Assembly (NCBI GenBank): GCA_963645405.1
Contig: CAVISR010000028.1
Location: 1 to 28,948 of the forward strand
DNA length: 28,948 nucleotides
Direction of reading: 5' to 3'
DNA from: Colivivens sp963645405
Lineage (GTDB): Bacteria; Bacteroidota; Bacteroidia; Bacteroidales; Bacteroidaceae
A program made the translations under genes and the position numbers. This document shows positions 1 to 7,069 of this stretch, piece by piece; position 1 is the stretch's first letter; the number at the start of each line of letters is the position of its first letter. Below the pieces are notes generated by a model. It did not search any database and was not told the DNA's origin. It saw only the letters and a list, made by a program, of their open reading frames with translations.

Positions 1-185
1 TTGTCGTATCCGAAACTGGAGAACGTGCTCAAGCCGAATGGCACGCCGCCCTCAATGCCGACGTACCATCCGTTCGCTGGCACGATTTCATCGATATTAG
101 TGGAGTTCTGGGCTGAAAGCGATGAATTCATCGACAACATGCCACAGACAATCAATAAAGACAAATATGTTCCGCTCTTTCTCAT
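1..185 (-). CDS. Outer-membrane beta-barrel (OmpA/porin-like) protein, N-terminal part only
   Basis: The reading frame starts at ATG 185-183 and runs off the left edge, so only about 61 residues are visible. They begin with a signal peptide: MRKS, a hydrophobic stretch (YLSLLIVCGML), then a small-residue cleavage region ending SLSAQ. The mature part starts with a Gly/aromatic strand pattern (GWYVGIEGGVPFGLST) typical of the first beta-strand of Bacteroidota OmpA-type or porin-like barrels. A TAnnTTTG promoter lies about 40 bases upstream. The C-terminal half, which would show whether a peptidoglycan-binding OmpA domain is present, is outside the window. The barrel call is an inference from the signal peptide and first strands; the exact family is uncertain. 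Confidence 0.6.
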   Translation of the reverse strand, partial: MRKSGTYLSLLIVCGMLSMNSSLSAQNSTNIDEIVPANGWYVGIEGGVPFGLSTFSSFGYD

Positions 186-224
186 CAGTATCGTTATTTG
201 ATTTTGCAGATATGTTTCCGACTG

Positions 225-256
225 CAAATATATTGATAATAAATGAAAAGAGCAAC
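225..256 (-). promoter_or_regulatory. Bacteroidota-type promoter for the outer-membrane protein gene
   Basis: On the minus strand the box TATATTTG (232-225) matches the Bacteroidota -7 consensus TAnnTTTG. A TTG-containing -33 element (255-252) lies about 20 bases upstream. The box is about 40 bases before the ATG at 185. Confidence 0.6.
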
Positions 257-280
257 CTTAAAGGCAAATTTCTCGAAAAC

Positions 281-318
281 TTTTGTTGTTAGAGCAATTT
301 TTTGTTGATAGAGCAATT
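281..318. repeat. 19-bp direct repeat, two copies, across the stop of the AraC-type gene
   Basis: The unit TTTTGTTGwTAGAGCAATT occurs at 281-299 and again at 300-318 with one difference. The duplication spans the last codons and stop of the AraC-type gene, so the basic C-terminal tail of that protein is encoded by it. Confidence 0.75.
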
Positions 319-1449
319 TTTCTTCCGCCATTTGCCTGGAGAAACACCCTCTTTGTCGGTAAATACTTTTATAAAGTAGCTTTGGGAAATGAAGCCGGTG
401 GCATCGCAAATGTCCTTGGCAGATTGCTTTGGATTGTCGTTGAGCAGTTGTTTGGCATATTCAATGCGGAGGTTTGCTATCCATTCACGGAACGACATGC
501 CATAATTCTGCTTGATGTAGGTAGAGAGATAGGTACGGTTGGTTCCCAGCTTGTTGGCGATTTCTTCGATGGTGATGCCAGGGCTGGTGAAACCGTCAAG
601 TGCAACCCATTCAGCAAGTTTCTTCTCGATGTTGTCGGAAACGGAAGCAGCTATATCCGGTTGATTCGTTGTTTCTTTCTGGTCAGAGTCCTTTGATTCG
701 TCCTCCTCCGGTTGCAATTCTTCCTTGGCAGACGATTCCAGAATGGTTTCCACCTGTTCGTAGAAGAGCAGGTAGTTCATGTAGGAGCAGTAGAGGTATA
801 TATAAAAAGGTATGGACGAGAGAATCCATATGAACACGAATTCATCGGGAAGGAAGGTAAGCAGACCACAGCTCACACCGTAGATGACTGCCCACCATGT
901 GAAGATGGACATCCAGCGGATGTAGGCAGCGATATTCTCGGAATGGGTGTCGTCAAAGAGTTCCACTGCCCGATGGTAGGTCCTGATGATGCGGCGCGAG
1001 AGATAGATGCCGTATGCCAGCAACCATGCTGCAAGGACGAGAATGCCTATGTGGCAAACAACGCCAGTGGGAAAAGCGAACAGAACAATGCATGCCAATA
1101 CCGTCAGCATCAGCCAGTACACGATGTTTCTGATGAAGCGTGCCGTCGTGACATAGAATCGGTTGAGAAGCATGATGAGAGCTGCACTGAAAAGCCAGTA
1201 GCTGAGGAAATAGGTGGAGAGGTTCATCACAATGGCAGCTTCCGGATCCTTGAACCGCAAACCGACAAAGAGATGTACCGCATAGTTGGCAGCCAACACA
1301 AGCAGCGCCACACCCATGATGCGGCGCGAACGCTTGTAGTTCTCGAAGACTGGTTTGTCGGGTGTCTTGCCCACAAAGAAATAGAAGGCAAAGAACAGCA
1401 TCAACGTCAATGCAATACCCAACGAAATTCTGTATATGTCGTAGTCCAT
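289..1449 (-). CDS. Membrane-anchored AraC-family transcriptional regulator
   Basis: The product has 386 residues. Roughly residues 1-225 hold about six or seven hydrophobic segments, the first at 8-26, that read as a membrane sensor region. A charged linker follows (about 235-265, rich in E, D, K and Q). The C-terminal 110 residues are an AraC-type double helix-turn-helix: the first helix pair is around TIEEIANKLGTNRTYLSTYI and the second around AKDICDATGFISQSYFIKVF, ending in the usual GVSPGKWRK. This arrangement of a multi-pass membrane domain fused to HTH_18 is common in Bacteroides and Prevotella; ligands are generally unknown. The gene stands alone between ispG and the outer-membrane protein gene. 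A perfect palindrome sits 7 bases before its ATG and could be an autoregulatory site. What it regulates cannot be read from the sequence; the adjacent outer-membrane protein is a candidate. Confidence 0.88.
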   Translation of the reverse strand: MDYDIYRISLGIALTLMLFFAFYFFVGKTPDKPVFENYKRSRRIMGVALLVLAANYAVHLFVGLRFKDPEAAIVMNLSTYFLSYWLFSAALIMLLNRFYVTTARFIRNIVYWLMLTVLACIVLFAFPTGVVCHIGILVLAAWLLAYGIYLSRRIIRTYHRAVELFDDTHSENIAAYIRWMSIFTWWAVIYGVSCGLLTFLPDEFVFIWILSSIPFYIYLYCSYMNYLLFYEQVETILESSAKEELQPEEDESKDSDQKETTNQPDIAASVSDNIEKKLAEWVALDGFTSPGITIEEIANKLGTNRTYLSTYIKQNYGMSFREWIANLRIEYAKQLLNDNPKQSAKDICDATGFISQSYFIKVFTDKEGVSPGKWRKKNCSINKKLL

Positions 1450-1455
1450 TATGTT

Positions 1456-1470
1456 ACCGTAAGATACGGT
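1456..1470. promoter_or_regulatory. Palindrome immediately upstream of the AraC-type gene
   Basis: ACCGTA-AGA-TACGGT is a perfect 6-bp inverted repeat with a 3-base centre, placed 7 bases before the ATG at 1449. On the minus strand it overlaps TATCTTAC, a partial match to the TAnnTTTG box. It may be an operator or a small leader hairpin; neither is proven. Confidence 0.4.
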
Positions 1471-1500
1471 GTTTAATCTACTTCATGTAATCAAAAGCCA

Positions 1501-1584
1501 GACGACTGGACGTATAAGCCTGGACAACTGGTCGTATAAGCCTAAACAACCGGTCGTATTGGCTCAGACAACCGGTCGTATTCC
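1501..1584. repeat. 22-bp tandem array, four units, abutting the ispG stop codon
   Basis: Units start at 1501, 1523, 1545 and 1567, exactly 22 bases apart. Each begins with a version of GACAACCGGTCGTAT, followed by about 7 variable bases. The last unit reaches the ispG stop codon (1587-1585). The same core and period recur at 24091-24201, beside lepB. There are no unique spacers, so this is not a CRISPR array. Confidence 0.85.
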
Positions 1585-2736
1585 TTATTCCCCTGCCCTG
1601 TCCTTTTCTATGAGTCGGAGGAGATGGTCAACAGCTTCGTCTTCAGGGATATTCTGTTCGATGCAGACTTTCTGTTTGTAGAGGCTTACCTTGCCTACTC
1701 CTGCACCTACGTAGCCATAGTCGGCATCAGCCATTTCGCCCGGTCCGTTCACGATGCAGCCCATGATGGCTATCTTCAGACCTTTCATCTTACTGGTTGC
1801 AGCCTTGATCTTGGCAATCGTCTCCTGCAGATTGTAGAGGGTACGTCCACAGCCCGGACAACTGATGTATTCGTTTCGGGTGATGCGTACACGTGCAGCC
1901 TGCAGAATTCCGTAGGCAACAGGGATTTCACATTCCGGTTCTTCGCTCAAGCTCACGCGGATAGTGTCGCCAATGCCGTCCATCAGCAGCGAGCCGATGC
2001 CGACAGCGCTTTTCAGTCTGCCGTCCTCGCCTTCACCTGCCTCAGTCACACCGAGGTGAATCGGGAAATGCATGTCTTCCTTGTCCATGGTCTTCACCAG
2101 CAGACGCACCGTGGTAACCATCACCACCGTATTGCTTGCCTTGATGGAAATCACCACGTTCATGAAATTCTCACGCACACAGATGCGCAGAAACTCCATG
2201 CAGCTCTCCACCATTCCTTCGGGCGTGTCGCCATAACGGCTCATGATGCGGTCGGACAGCGATCCGTGGTTCACTCCTATTCTTATAGCAGTGTGGTGTT
2301 CCTTGCAGATATTGAGAAAGGGGATGAATTTCTCCTCAATCTTCTTTATCTCGCTGGCATATTCCTCGTCGGTGTAGTCCAGGTGAAGGAACTTGCGTGC
2401 CGGGTCAACATAGTTTCCCGGATTGATTCTCACCTTGTCGGCATAAAGTGCTGCCACATCTGCCACCTTCGCATTGAAATGGACATCGGCAATGATAGGC
2501 ACGGTGTAGCCGTCGCGCCTCAGCCCTTCCTTTATGTTCTTGAGGTTTTCTGCCTCGCGTATGCCTTGGGTTGTCAGGCGGACATATTCGCCGCCTGCAT
2601 CCACAATTCGTTTTATCTGGGCAATGCAACCCTCGGTGTCCATCGTCGATGTGGTACACATGGATTGCACTCTCACAGGGTTGTCGCCTCCCATCGGAAG
2701 GTTTCCCACCTGCACCTCTACAGTCCGTCTTCTCAT
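1585..2736 (-). CDS. ispG: 4-hydroxy-3-methylbut-2-enyl diphosphate synthase (IspG/GcpE), short form
   Basis: IspG is the Fe-S enzyme of the MEP isoprenoid pathway that converts 2-C-methyl-D-erythritol 2,4-cyclodiphosphate to HMBPP. The product has 383 residues. The TIM-barrel part (about 10-270) shows GGDNPVRVQSM, ADVHFN and the RIGVNHGSLSDRI stretch. The C-terminal Fe-S domain carries C293, C296 and C327, with E334 in NGPGE, all expected cluster ligands. Bacteroidota IspG proteins, as I recall, are usually around 600 residues because of a large domain inserted between barrel and Fe-S domain. Here the barrel end (SEEPECEIPVA) runs straight into the Fe-S domain, so that insert is absent. The start ATG overlaps the purE stop (ATGA), implying coupled translation. 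Confidence 0.95.
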   Translation of the reverse strand: MRRRTVEVQVGNLPMGGDNPVRVQSMCTTSTMDTEGCIAQIKRIVDAGGEYVRLTTQGIREAENLKNIKEGLRRDGYTVPIIADVHFNAKVADVAALYADKVRINPGNYVDPARKFLHLDYTDEEYASEIKKIEEKFIPFLNICKEHHTAIRIGVNHGSLSDRIMSRYGDTPEGMVESCMEFLRICVRENFMNVVISIKASNTVVMVTTVRLLVKTMDKEDMHFPIHLGVTEAGEGEDGRLKSAVGIGSLLMDGIGDTIRVSLSEEPECEIPVAYGILQAARVRITRNEYISCPGCGRTLYNLQETIAKIKAATSKMKGLKIAIMGCIVNGPGEMADADYGYVGAGVGKVSLYKQKVCIEQNIPEDEAVDHLLRLIEKDRAGE

Positions 2737-3140
2737 AGATTATTCAGATTCAGTATCTTCTGTGCAAATACAGCTGCATTCTTGGCTCCGTCGATAGCCA
2801 TGGTGGCAACTGGCACGCCGGGAGGCATCTGCACGATGGCGAGCAATGCGTCCATGCCCTGGAGCGCGCCCGACTTGATTGGCACTCCGATTACCGGGAG
2901 AGTGGTGTAGGCTGCAATCACTCCTGGCAATGCAGCTGCCATGCCTGCTCCGGCTATAATCACTTTAATGCCTCTACTCTTTGCATTCTTTGCAAACTCT
3001 GCCACACCTTCAGGATTGCGGTGGGCAGACATCACGTTCACTTCAAAAGGAATGTTCTGTTCCTGAAGATAGTTGGATGCTTTCTCCATCACTGGCATGT
3101 CGGACTGACTGCCCATGATGATTGATACTACTGGTTCCAT
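2733..3140 (-). CDS. purE: N5-carboxyaminoimidazole ribonucleotide mutase (PurE), short C-terminus
   Basis: Class I PurE rearranges N5-CAIR to CAIR in de novo purine synthesis. The signature MGSQSD is at residues 9-14, SAHR at 38-41, and the glycine-rich AGAGMAAALPG loop near residue 63. At 135 residues it is about 30 shorter than the usual 160-170: it ends right after AAVFAQKIL, so the C-terminal helix that packs in the octamer in other PurE proteins is missing. The stop codon overlaps the ATG of ispG. The core active-site loops are intact, so I expect an active enzyme, but the missing tail is worth noting. Confidence 0.93.
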   Translation of the reverse strand: MEPVVSIIMGSQSDMPVMEKASNYLQEQNIPFEVNVMSAHRNPEGVAEFAKNAKSRGIKVIIAGAGMAAALPGVIAAYTTLPVIGVPIKSGALQGMDALLAIVQMPPGVPVATMAIDGAKNAAVFAQKILNLNNL

Positions 3141-3149
3141 ATCGTTTTA

Positions 3150-3240
3150 TAGTTTAGTTTATAATTCAATTCCGTTGATTCGTTATGTTTGATTGTTTCG
3201 TTATATCCGACCGATTCGTTGTTCTGCAGTATTCGTCCGC
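3150..3240. repeat. Degenerate short-period repeat between the PAP2-like gene and purE
   Basis: On the minus strand the motif AACGAA recurs about every 18-20 bases (AACGAATCGG, AACGAAACAATC, AACGAATCAACGG) just after the PAP2-like stop codon. The region also holds an AT-rich stretch before the purE ATG. No TAnnTTTG promoter box is clear here, so purE may be transcribed from upstream. Confidence 0.4.
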
Positions 3241-3244
3241 TTGC

Positions 3245-3868
3245 CTATATCCATGCAATCAGGATGAAAGTCATGGCGCTCACAGCCCCGATGAGGAAGC
3301 CCACGAGCACTTGCGACAGACTGTGCTGGCGCAGTATCATGCGGCTGGTGCCCATCACTCCCGACAGCAGGAGCAGACAGCACATTGGCATGATGGGGTT
3401 GAAATAGAAGAGGTAACTGAACGAAATCACTGTTCCGAACAGTCCGCCCATTCCTACCATGTGGGTGCTCACTTTCCACCATATGTTCACCAGTGCACAA
3501 ATCACGCCTGCCACCAGTGTTGCCAGGATTATGCCACGCATGAAAAGTGCGGTGTTCAACTTGATGAACAGCAGTTCGCATGCCACATAGCAGGCTATGG
3601 TGATGAAATAAGGCAGGTGGCGGTGCTCACGATGGCTGAGCTGCCAGTTCGACCATTTGTTGAGCTTGCGGAAAATCTCAATCGTGAATGTGGGCAGCAG
3701 GATGGTGAACAAGCACACTACGAACAGTATGAACACCTTGTATTGCCAGGGCCACATCCTCAGATAGCTGAAAAGGAACAGCCAGATGAAAGCCCACAGC
3801 GGTGCATAGAACGGTGAGAACACCGCCGAATAGATATTCGCAATCCGTATGAAGAGTTTCACGTTCAT
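3245..3868 (-). CDS. PAP2-like (phosphatidic acid phosphatase-related) membrane protein
   Basis: The product has 207 residues with about six hydrophobic segments. Two degenerate PAP2 motifs are visible: STHMVGMGG (in place of PSGH) and a downstream SRMILRQHSLSQ (in place of SRxxxxxHxxxD). The final acidic residue is Gln here, a change seen in many Bacteroidota members of this group, so phosphatase activity is not assured. Substrates could be undecaprenyl or other lipid phosphates, which is an inference. Its ATG overlaps the rpoN stop by four bases, placing both genes on one transcript. Confidence 0.75.
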   Translation of the reverse strand: MNVKLFIRIANIYSAVFSPFYAPLWAFIWLFLFSYLRMWPWQYKVFILFVVCLFTILLPTFTIEIFRKLNKWSNWQLSHREHRHLPYFITIACYVACELLFIKLNTALFMRGIILATLVAGVICALVNIWWKVSTHMVGMGGLFGTVISFSYLFYFNPIMPMCCLLLLSGVMGTSRMILRQHSLSQVLVGFLIGAVSAMTFILIAWI

Positions 3869-5352
3869 AATGCCCTCCTTTCGCTTGTCGACAAGATTCC
3901 CATCTCGCTGCGGTATTTAGCCACAGTGCGACGGCTTATGTTCAGGTTTTCCTTCGTCAGCAGTTCCACTATCTTCTGGTCGGACAATGGTTTGCGCTTG
4001 TCCTCGGCATCAATCAGTTGCTGAATCTTTTCCTTTATCTCCTTGTGTTCGAGCGCCTCGCCTTCGGCATTGGTGCGTGCACGGAGGAAGAAGAAGTCGA
4101 GCGGATAGAGGTGCCAGTCGACAAGTGCATATTTGCTTTTTCTCACTCGTGAGATGGTGGATATGTCGAGGTTGGTCTGCTGCGCCACGTCAATCAGTCG
4201 CATGGGCCGCAGTCTCGATTCGTCCTGGGTGAGGATGAAGTCGCGTTGGAAGTTGACGATGGCTTTCATGGTGGAATACAGCGTGTGCTGGCGCTGGCGT
4301 ATGGAGTCGATGAACATCTTTGCGCCTTCCACCTTCTGCCGAGTGTATTCGAATGCCTGTTGCTGCGACTTGCTCATCTTGCCTCCGTTCTTCTGGTACG
4401 CCTTGAGCTGCGATTCATATTCGGGTGAAACTCTCAGTTCGGGAATCTCGCCCGTGTTCAGTTCCACGCTTATGTCGCCTTCCGATGAGGTCTCGATGAT
4501 GAAGTCGGGGATGATGGTCTGTGCCCTGTCTTCCGACGATTCGCTCAGTGCCAGTCCCGGATGCGGGTTCAGTCGTGAAATCCCGTCCAGTGCCTGCTGC
4601 ACATCGTCTACCGGCTTGTTCAGTTCCTTGGCAATCTGGTCCACCATGTTGCGCTGCACCTCGTCCATGTAGTTGGTCACAATCTCTTGTTCCAGCTTCA
4701 GCACGTCTTTGGTCCAGCCGTCGGTCGTCTCTGCCATTTTCCGCTCAATCTGTATGAGCAGACATTCCTTCAGGTCTCTTGCCCCGATGCCTGGCGGGTC
4801 GAACCGGTGCAGGATTTTCAGTGCTTCCTCCAGTTCTTCGATGCTTGCATCGATATTGAAGTTGAAGAGCAGGTCGTCGGATATGCCTTGCAGCGAACGG
4901 TCGATGAAACCGCGGTTGTCGAGGGTCCCGATAAGGTATTCCACGAGTTCCTGCTGCTTGTCGGTCAGGTTGTAGTCGTAGATTTGGCGTTTCAGGTCTT
5001 CGATGAACGACCGTGTGTCGCCAATCGGGATTTCCTCCTCAGCCTGGCGTCCGTACGAAGGGGCATACACCGGGATGTCGTCGTCGCCGTATTGTCCTTC
5101 GTCGTCGTCCGTCTGCCTTTCCTGAGTCTGCATCTCGTCGCCGAATTCATCGTCGGTCCCGGAGTCTGCATTCGTATCGTTGTCGCCATGTCCCTCCTCC
5201 AGTGCCACATTGTCGTAGAGTTCAGTCTTCACCCTGTCCTCCAGCTCCACCACCGGCAGCTCCACGAGTTTTGCCACCATGAGTTGCTGAGGGGTCAGTT
5301 TCTGCAACTGCCTCTCTACCTGTTGCTCTATTTGGGTGAGACTCTGCGGCAT
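3865..5352 (-). CDS. rpoN: RNA polymerase sigma-54 factor (RpoN)
   Basis: Sigma-54 directs RNA polymerase to -24/-12 promoters and needs AAA+ activators. The 495-residue product has the Gln/Leu-rich region I (QQVERQLQKLTPQQLMVAKL), an acidic region II (about 48-100), a core-binding domain (about 110-300), and a C-terminal DNA-binding domain ending with the RpoN box, here SRRTVAKYR. The start codon is preceded by an unusually good Shine-Dalgarno sequence (AAGGAGGGAAG) for a genome where most genes lack one. It is transcribed with the PAP2-like gene (ATGA overlap) and lies 27 bases after the Zn-peptidase gene. Confidence 0.95.
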   Translation of the reverse strand: MPQSLTQIEQQVERQLQKLTPQQLMVAKLVELPVVELEDRVKTELYDNVALEEGHGDNDTNADSGTDDEFGDEMQTQERQTDDDEGQYGDDDIPVYAPSYGRQAEEEIPIGDTRSFIEDLKRQIYDYNLTDKQQELVEYLIGTLDNRGFIDRSLQGISDDLLFNFNIDASIEELEEALKILHRFDPPGIGARDLKECLLIQIERKMAETTDGWTKDVLKLEQEIVTNYMDEVQRNMVDQIAKELNKPVDDVQQALDGISRLNPHPGLALSESSEDRAQTIIPDFIIETSSEGDISVELNTGEIPELRVSPEYESQLKAYQKNGGKMSKSQQQAFEYTRQKVEGAKMFIDSIRQRQHTLYSTMKAIVNFQRDFILTQDESRLRPMRLIDVAQQTNLDISTISRVRKSKYALVDWHLYPLDFFFLRARTNAEGEALEHKEIKEKIQQLIDAEDKRKPLSDQKIVELLTKENLNISRRTVAKYRSEMGILSTSERRAL

Positions 5353-5379
5353 CGTTCTTCCCTCCTTATATTATATATA

Positions 5380-6117
5380 TTATCTGCGGTTGTTGAGCAA
5401 CATCAGAATATAGTAGAAGAGAGTGGCAAGCGAAGCCAATGCAGCAACCACATAGGTGTAGGCAGCTGCCTTCAGTGCGCTTACCGCATTGTCGTGGGTT
5501 GCGGCATCGGTCAGTCCGCGCGAGTCGAGCCATTTCACGGCTCTGCGGCTGGCATCAATCTCCACTGGCAGAGTGACCAGCGAGAAGATGGTGGTCAATG
5601 AGTAGAGAGCCACTCCCACTGCCATCACAGTGGAATTGCCTGTGTAGCTGAGCAGAAGCATTCCGCCGAGCAGAATCCATGTCATCCATCTCGATGCGAT
5701 GTTGACCACCGGCACCAACTTCGACCGCATGGTGAGCGGTCCGTAAGCCGTCGCATGCTGCACAGCGTGTCCGCACTCGTGCGCTGCCACTGCAGCTGCC
5801 ATGATGCTGTTGCTGCCATACACGCCCTCACTCAGGTTAAGCGTCTTGTCCACCGGGTTGTAGTGGTCGGTCAACTGACCTGCCACACTCTGCACCCTCA
5901 CGTCGCGGATGCCGAAATCGGAGAGCATCAGCTCGGCAGTTTCCTTGCCTGTCATTCCACGGAACGACCTCACCTGAGAGTATTTCTTGAATTTGCTCTG
6001 CAGATTGGCTTGCACAAGCCAGCTCACAAGGGCTACGCCGAGAAAGATAATCCAGTAGAGAGTCGACATCGAGATGCCGTTCATCCCATATCCGCCGTCC
6101 ATGTAAATTGCGTCCAT
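5380..6117 (-). CDS. Membrane zinc metallopeptidase (YugP-like, Zn_peptidase_2 family)
   Basis: The 245-residue protein has an N-terminal membrane helix (about 18-36), then the zinc motif H113-E-C-G-H117 (within AAHECGHAVQH). Three more hydrophobic segments follow (about 143-160, 162-182 and 222-240). EIDAS (about residue 187) probably supplies the third ligand. This matches the YugP-like family (PF04298), whose substrates are unknown. The length is close to the family norm. It sits 39 bases after the small acidic gene and upstream of rpoN, so trxA to the PAP2-like gene may form one transcript. Confidence 0.88.
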   Translation of the reverse strand: MDAIYMDGGYGMNGISMSTLYWIIFLGVALVSWLVQANLQSKFKKYSQVRSFRGMTGKETAELMLSDFGIRDVRVQSVAGQLTDHYNPVDKTLNLSEGVYGSNSIMAAAVAAHECGHAVQHATAYGPLTMRSKLVPVVNIASRWMTWILLGGMLLLSYTGNSTVMAVGVALYSLTTIFSLVTLPVEIDASRRAVKWLDSRGLTDAATHDNAVSALKAAAYTYVVAALASLATLFYYILMLLNNRR

Positions 6118-6142
6118 ATTCTTATGACTTTACAGTTTCTTT

Positions 6143-6166
6143 ATTACTTGTCCGGATTACTTGTCC
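6143..6166. repeat. Short direct duplication at the 3' end of the small acidic gene
   Basis: ATTACTTGTCC occurs at 6143-6153 and at 6156-6166. The second copy contains the last codons and stop of the preceding minus-strand gene; the first copy duplicates that end outside the gene. Confidence 0.6.
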
Positions 6167-6480
6167 AGACTTTCGTTGTAGTCGAGTTCCGCCTGCACCA
6201 CAAAGAACACGTCCTCAGCCTCATATTCGCCAATATTGTCCTTCCGTGCCTGCTTCACAATGTATTGTGCCACATCGTCCACATCCACGTCGATGTATCC
6301 GTCCTTGTCAGCCTCCTTGTTGGAGAAGTACTCCAGGAGCACATCGATGATGTAGTAGATGTCGTCTTCCGCAAACTTTTCCTTCAGGTCCTGCGGCAGT
6401 TCGTTGAGGATGTACGCCACTTCCTGTGCGTCTTCCTCGGCGCCCCTCATCAGTTCGTCGTCAATTCCAGCCATAATCAT
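6157..6480 (-). CDS. Small acidic protein of unknown function downstream of thioredoxin
   Basis: The 107-residue product is strongly acidic and predicted helical. I do not recognise a named family. A stretch EADKDGYIDVDVDD (about residues 57-70) resembles an EF-hand calcium loop but lacks the usual final Glu at position 12. The start chosen is the ATG overlapping the trxA stop (ATGA, 6480-6477); an ATG two codons later (MAGIDDE) is also possible. Translation is probably coupled to trxA, which suggests a shared context rather than a proven partnership. Confidence 0.75.
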   Translation of the reverse strand: MIMAGIDDELMRGAEEDAQEVAYILNELPQDLKEKFAEDDIYYIIDVLLEYFSNKEADKDGYIDVDVDDVAQYIVKQARKDNIGEYEAEDVFFVVQAELDYNESLDK

Positions 6481-6785
6481 AGTATTGCCTTGAGTTTGTC
6501 CTCGAGCACACTCTTCGAGCACGCTCCCACCTGCTTGTCAACCACCTCACCGTTCTTGATGTAGAGCACGGTAGGGATGTTGCGGATGCCGAACTTGGAA
6601 GCCAAGTCGTCCTCGTCCTCCACGTTCACCTTGCCGATATTGGCTTGTCCTTCATACTGCGCAGCCAGTTCCTCCACCAGCGGAGCAATCTTCTTGCATG
6701 GTCCACACCATGTAGCCCAAAAGTCAAGTACCAGTGGTTTGCCTTGCGCAACCAATTCATCGTAATTCTGTGATGTAATTTCCAT
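6477..6785 (-). CDS. trxA: Thioredoxin
   Basis: This is a cytosolic thiol-disulfide reductant. The 102-residue protein has the exact active site W26-C-G-P-C30, the cis-proline segment (RNIPTVLYIKNG) and the expected length. No signal peptide is seen. The start is the ATG at 6785, five codons inside the longer open frame: it has a GAAAGGA ribosome site just upstream, while the longer frame would begin with TTG. A TAnnTTTG promoter lies about 40 bases upstream, so trxA is the first gene of its transcript. The next gene overlaps by four bases. Confidence 0.95.
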   Translation of the reverse strand: MEITSQNYDELVAQGKPLVLDFWATWCGPCKKIAPLVEELAAQYEGQANIGKVNVEDEDDLASKFGIRNIPTVLYIKNGEVVDKQVGACSKSVLEDKLKAIL

Positions 6786-6823
6786 AATTATCCTTTCCAA
6801 TTATACGTTTATGATTTAGACCA

Positions 6824-6831
6824 CAAAGATA
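6824..6831 (-). promoter_or_regulatory. Promoter -7 box for trxA
   Basis: On the minus strand the box reads TATCTTTG, matching TAnnTTTG, 39 bases before the trxA ATG. The -33 element is weak: a TTG lies about 23 bases upstream. Confidence 0.55.
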
Positions 6832-6895
6832 GAAATTTATTCGTTAGCCATGCACAATAAATCCGGAAATCTTTTCGCACGGCATGAAAAAAAAT

Positions 6896-7009
6896 AGAAG
6901 CCAGCGCTCTCCGAGCGCGTTGACGATAACGCTCGAGCCATAGCTCGCAAATGTCATTGTTCGAACGCAAGTTCGCTAATAGGAGTAGCGTTTCCGCGAA
7001 ACGCTAACC
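6896..7009. repeat. Composite palindromic element, copy A
   Basis: Four short hairpins follow each other: GCGCTC-tcc-GAGCGC (6904-6918), CGAGC-cata-GCTCG (6934-6947), CGAAC-gcaa-GTTCG (6962-6975) and AGCGTTTC-cgc-GAAACGCT (6987-7005). The first two also occur in copies B and C, the third in copy B. The element lies 61 bases beyond the 3' end of the AAA/DUF4143 gene and before trxA, so it could also end transcription of the ATPase gene. A further inverted repeat, GCGCAT...ATGCGC (7028-7048), lies between it and that gene. Confidence 0.8.
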
Positions 7010-7069
7010 GACAGCAGTTGCCTTGGTGCGCATGTGACGTAAATGCGCCTCCTGACCTCGCACAGCGAT

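Noticed and set aside
712..1476. Long open frame on the plus strand opposite the AraC-type gene
   Set aside because: Its protein is rich in His, Cys and Gln with no recognisable domain, and it lies antisense to a clear gene with sensible membrane and HTH segments.
1501..1584. Possible CRISPR array (also considered at 24091-24201)
   Set aside because: The units are contiguous 22-bp repeats without unique spacers, and no cas gene is present.
1624..2910. 428-codon plus-strand open frame opposite ispG and purE
   Set aside because: It is antisense to two enzymes with complete catalytic motifs, and its own sequence resembles no protein family.
4687..5601. Plus-strand open frame opposite rpoN
   Set aside because: It is a shadow of the sigma-54 gene, whose regions and RpoN box are clear on the other strand.
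6955..6980. tRNA T-arm-like sequence (GTTCGAACGCAAGTTCG), also in copy B
   Set aside because: No acceptor, D or anticodon arms surround it; it is one hairpin of the composite element.
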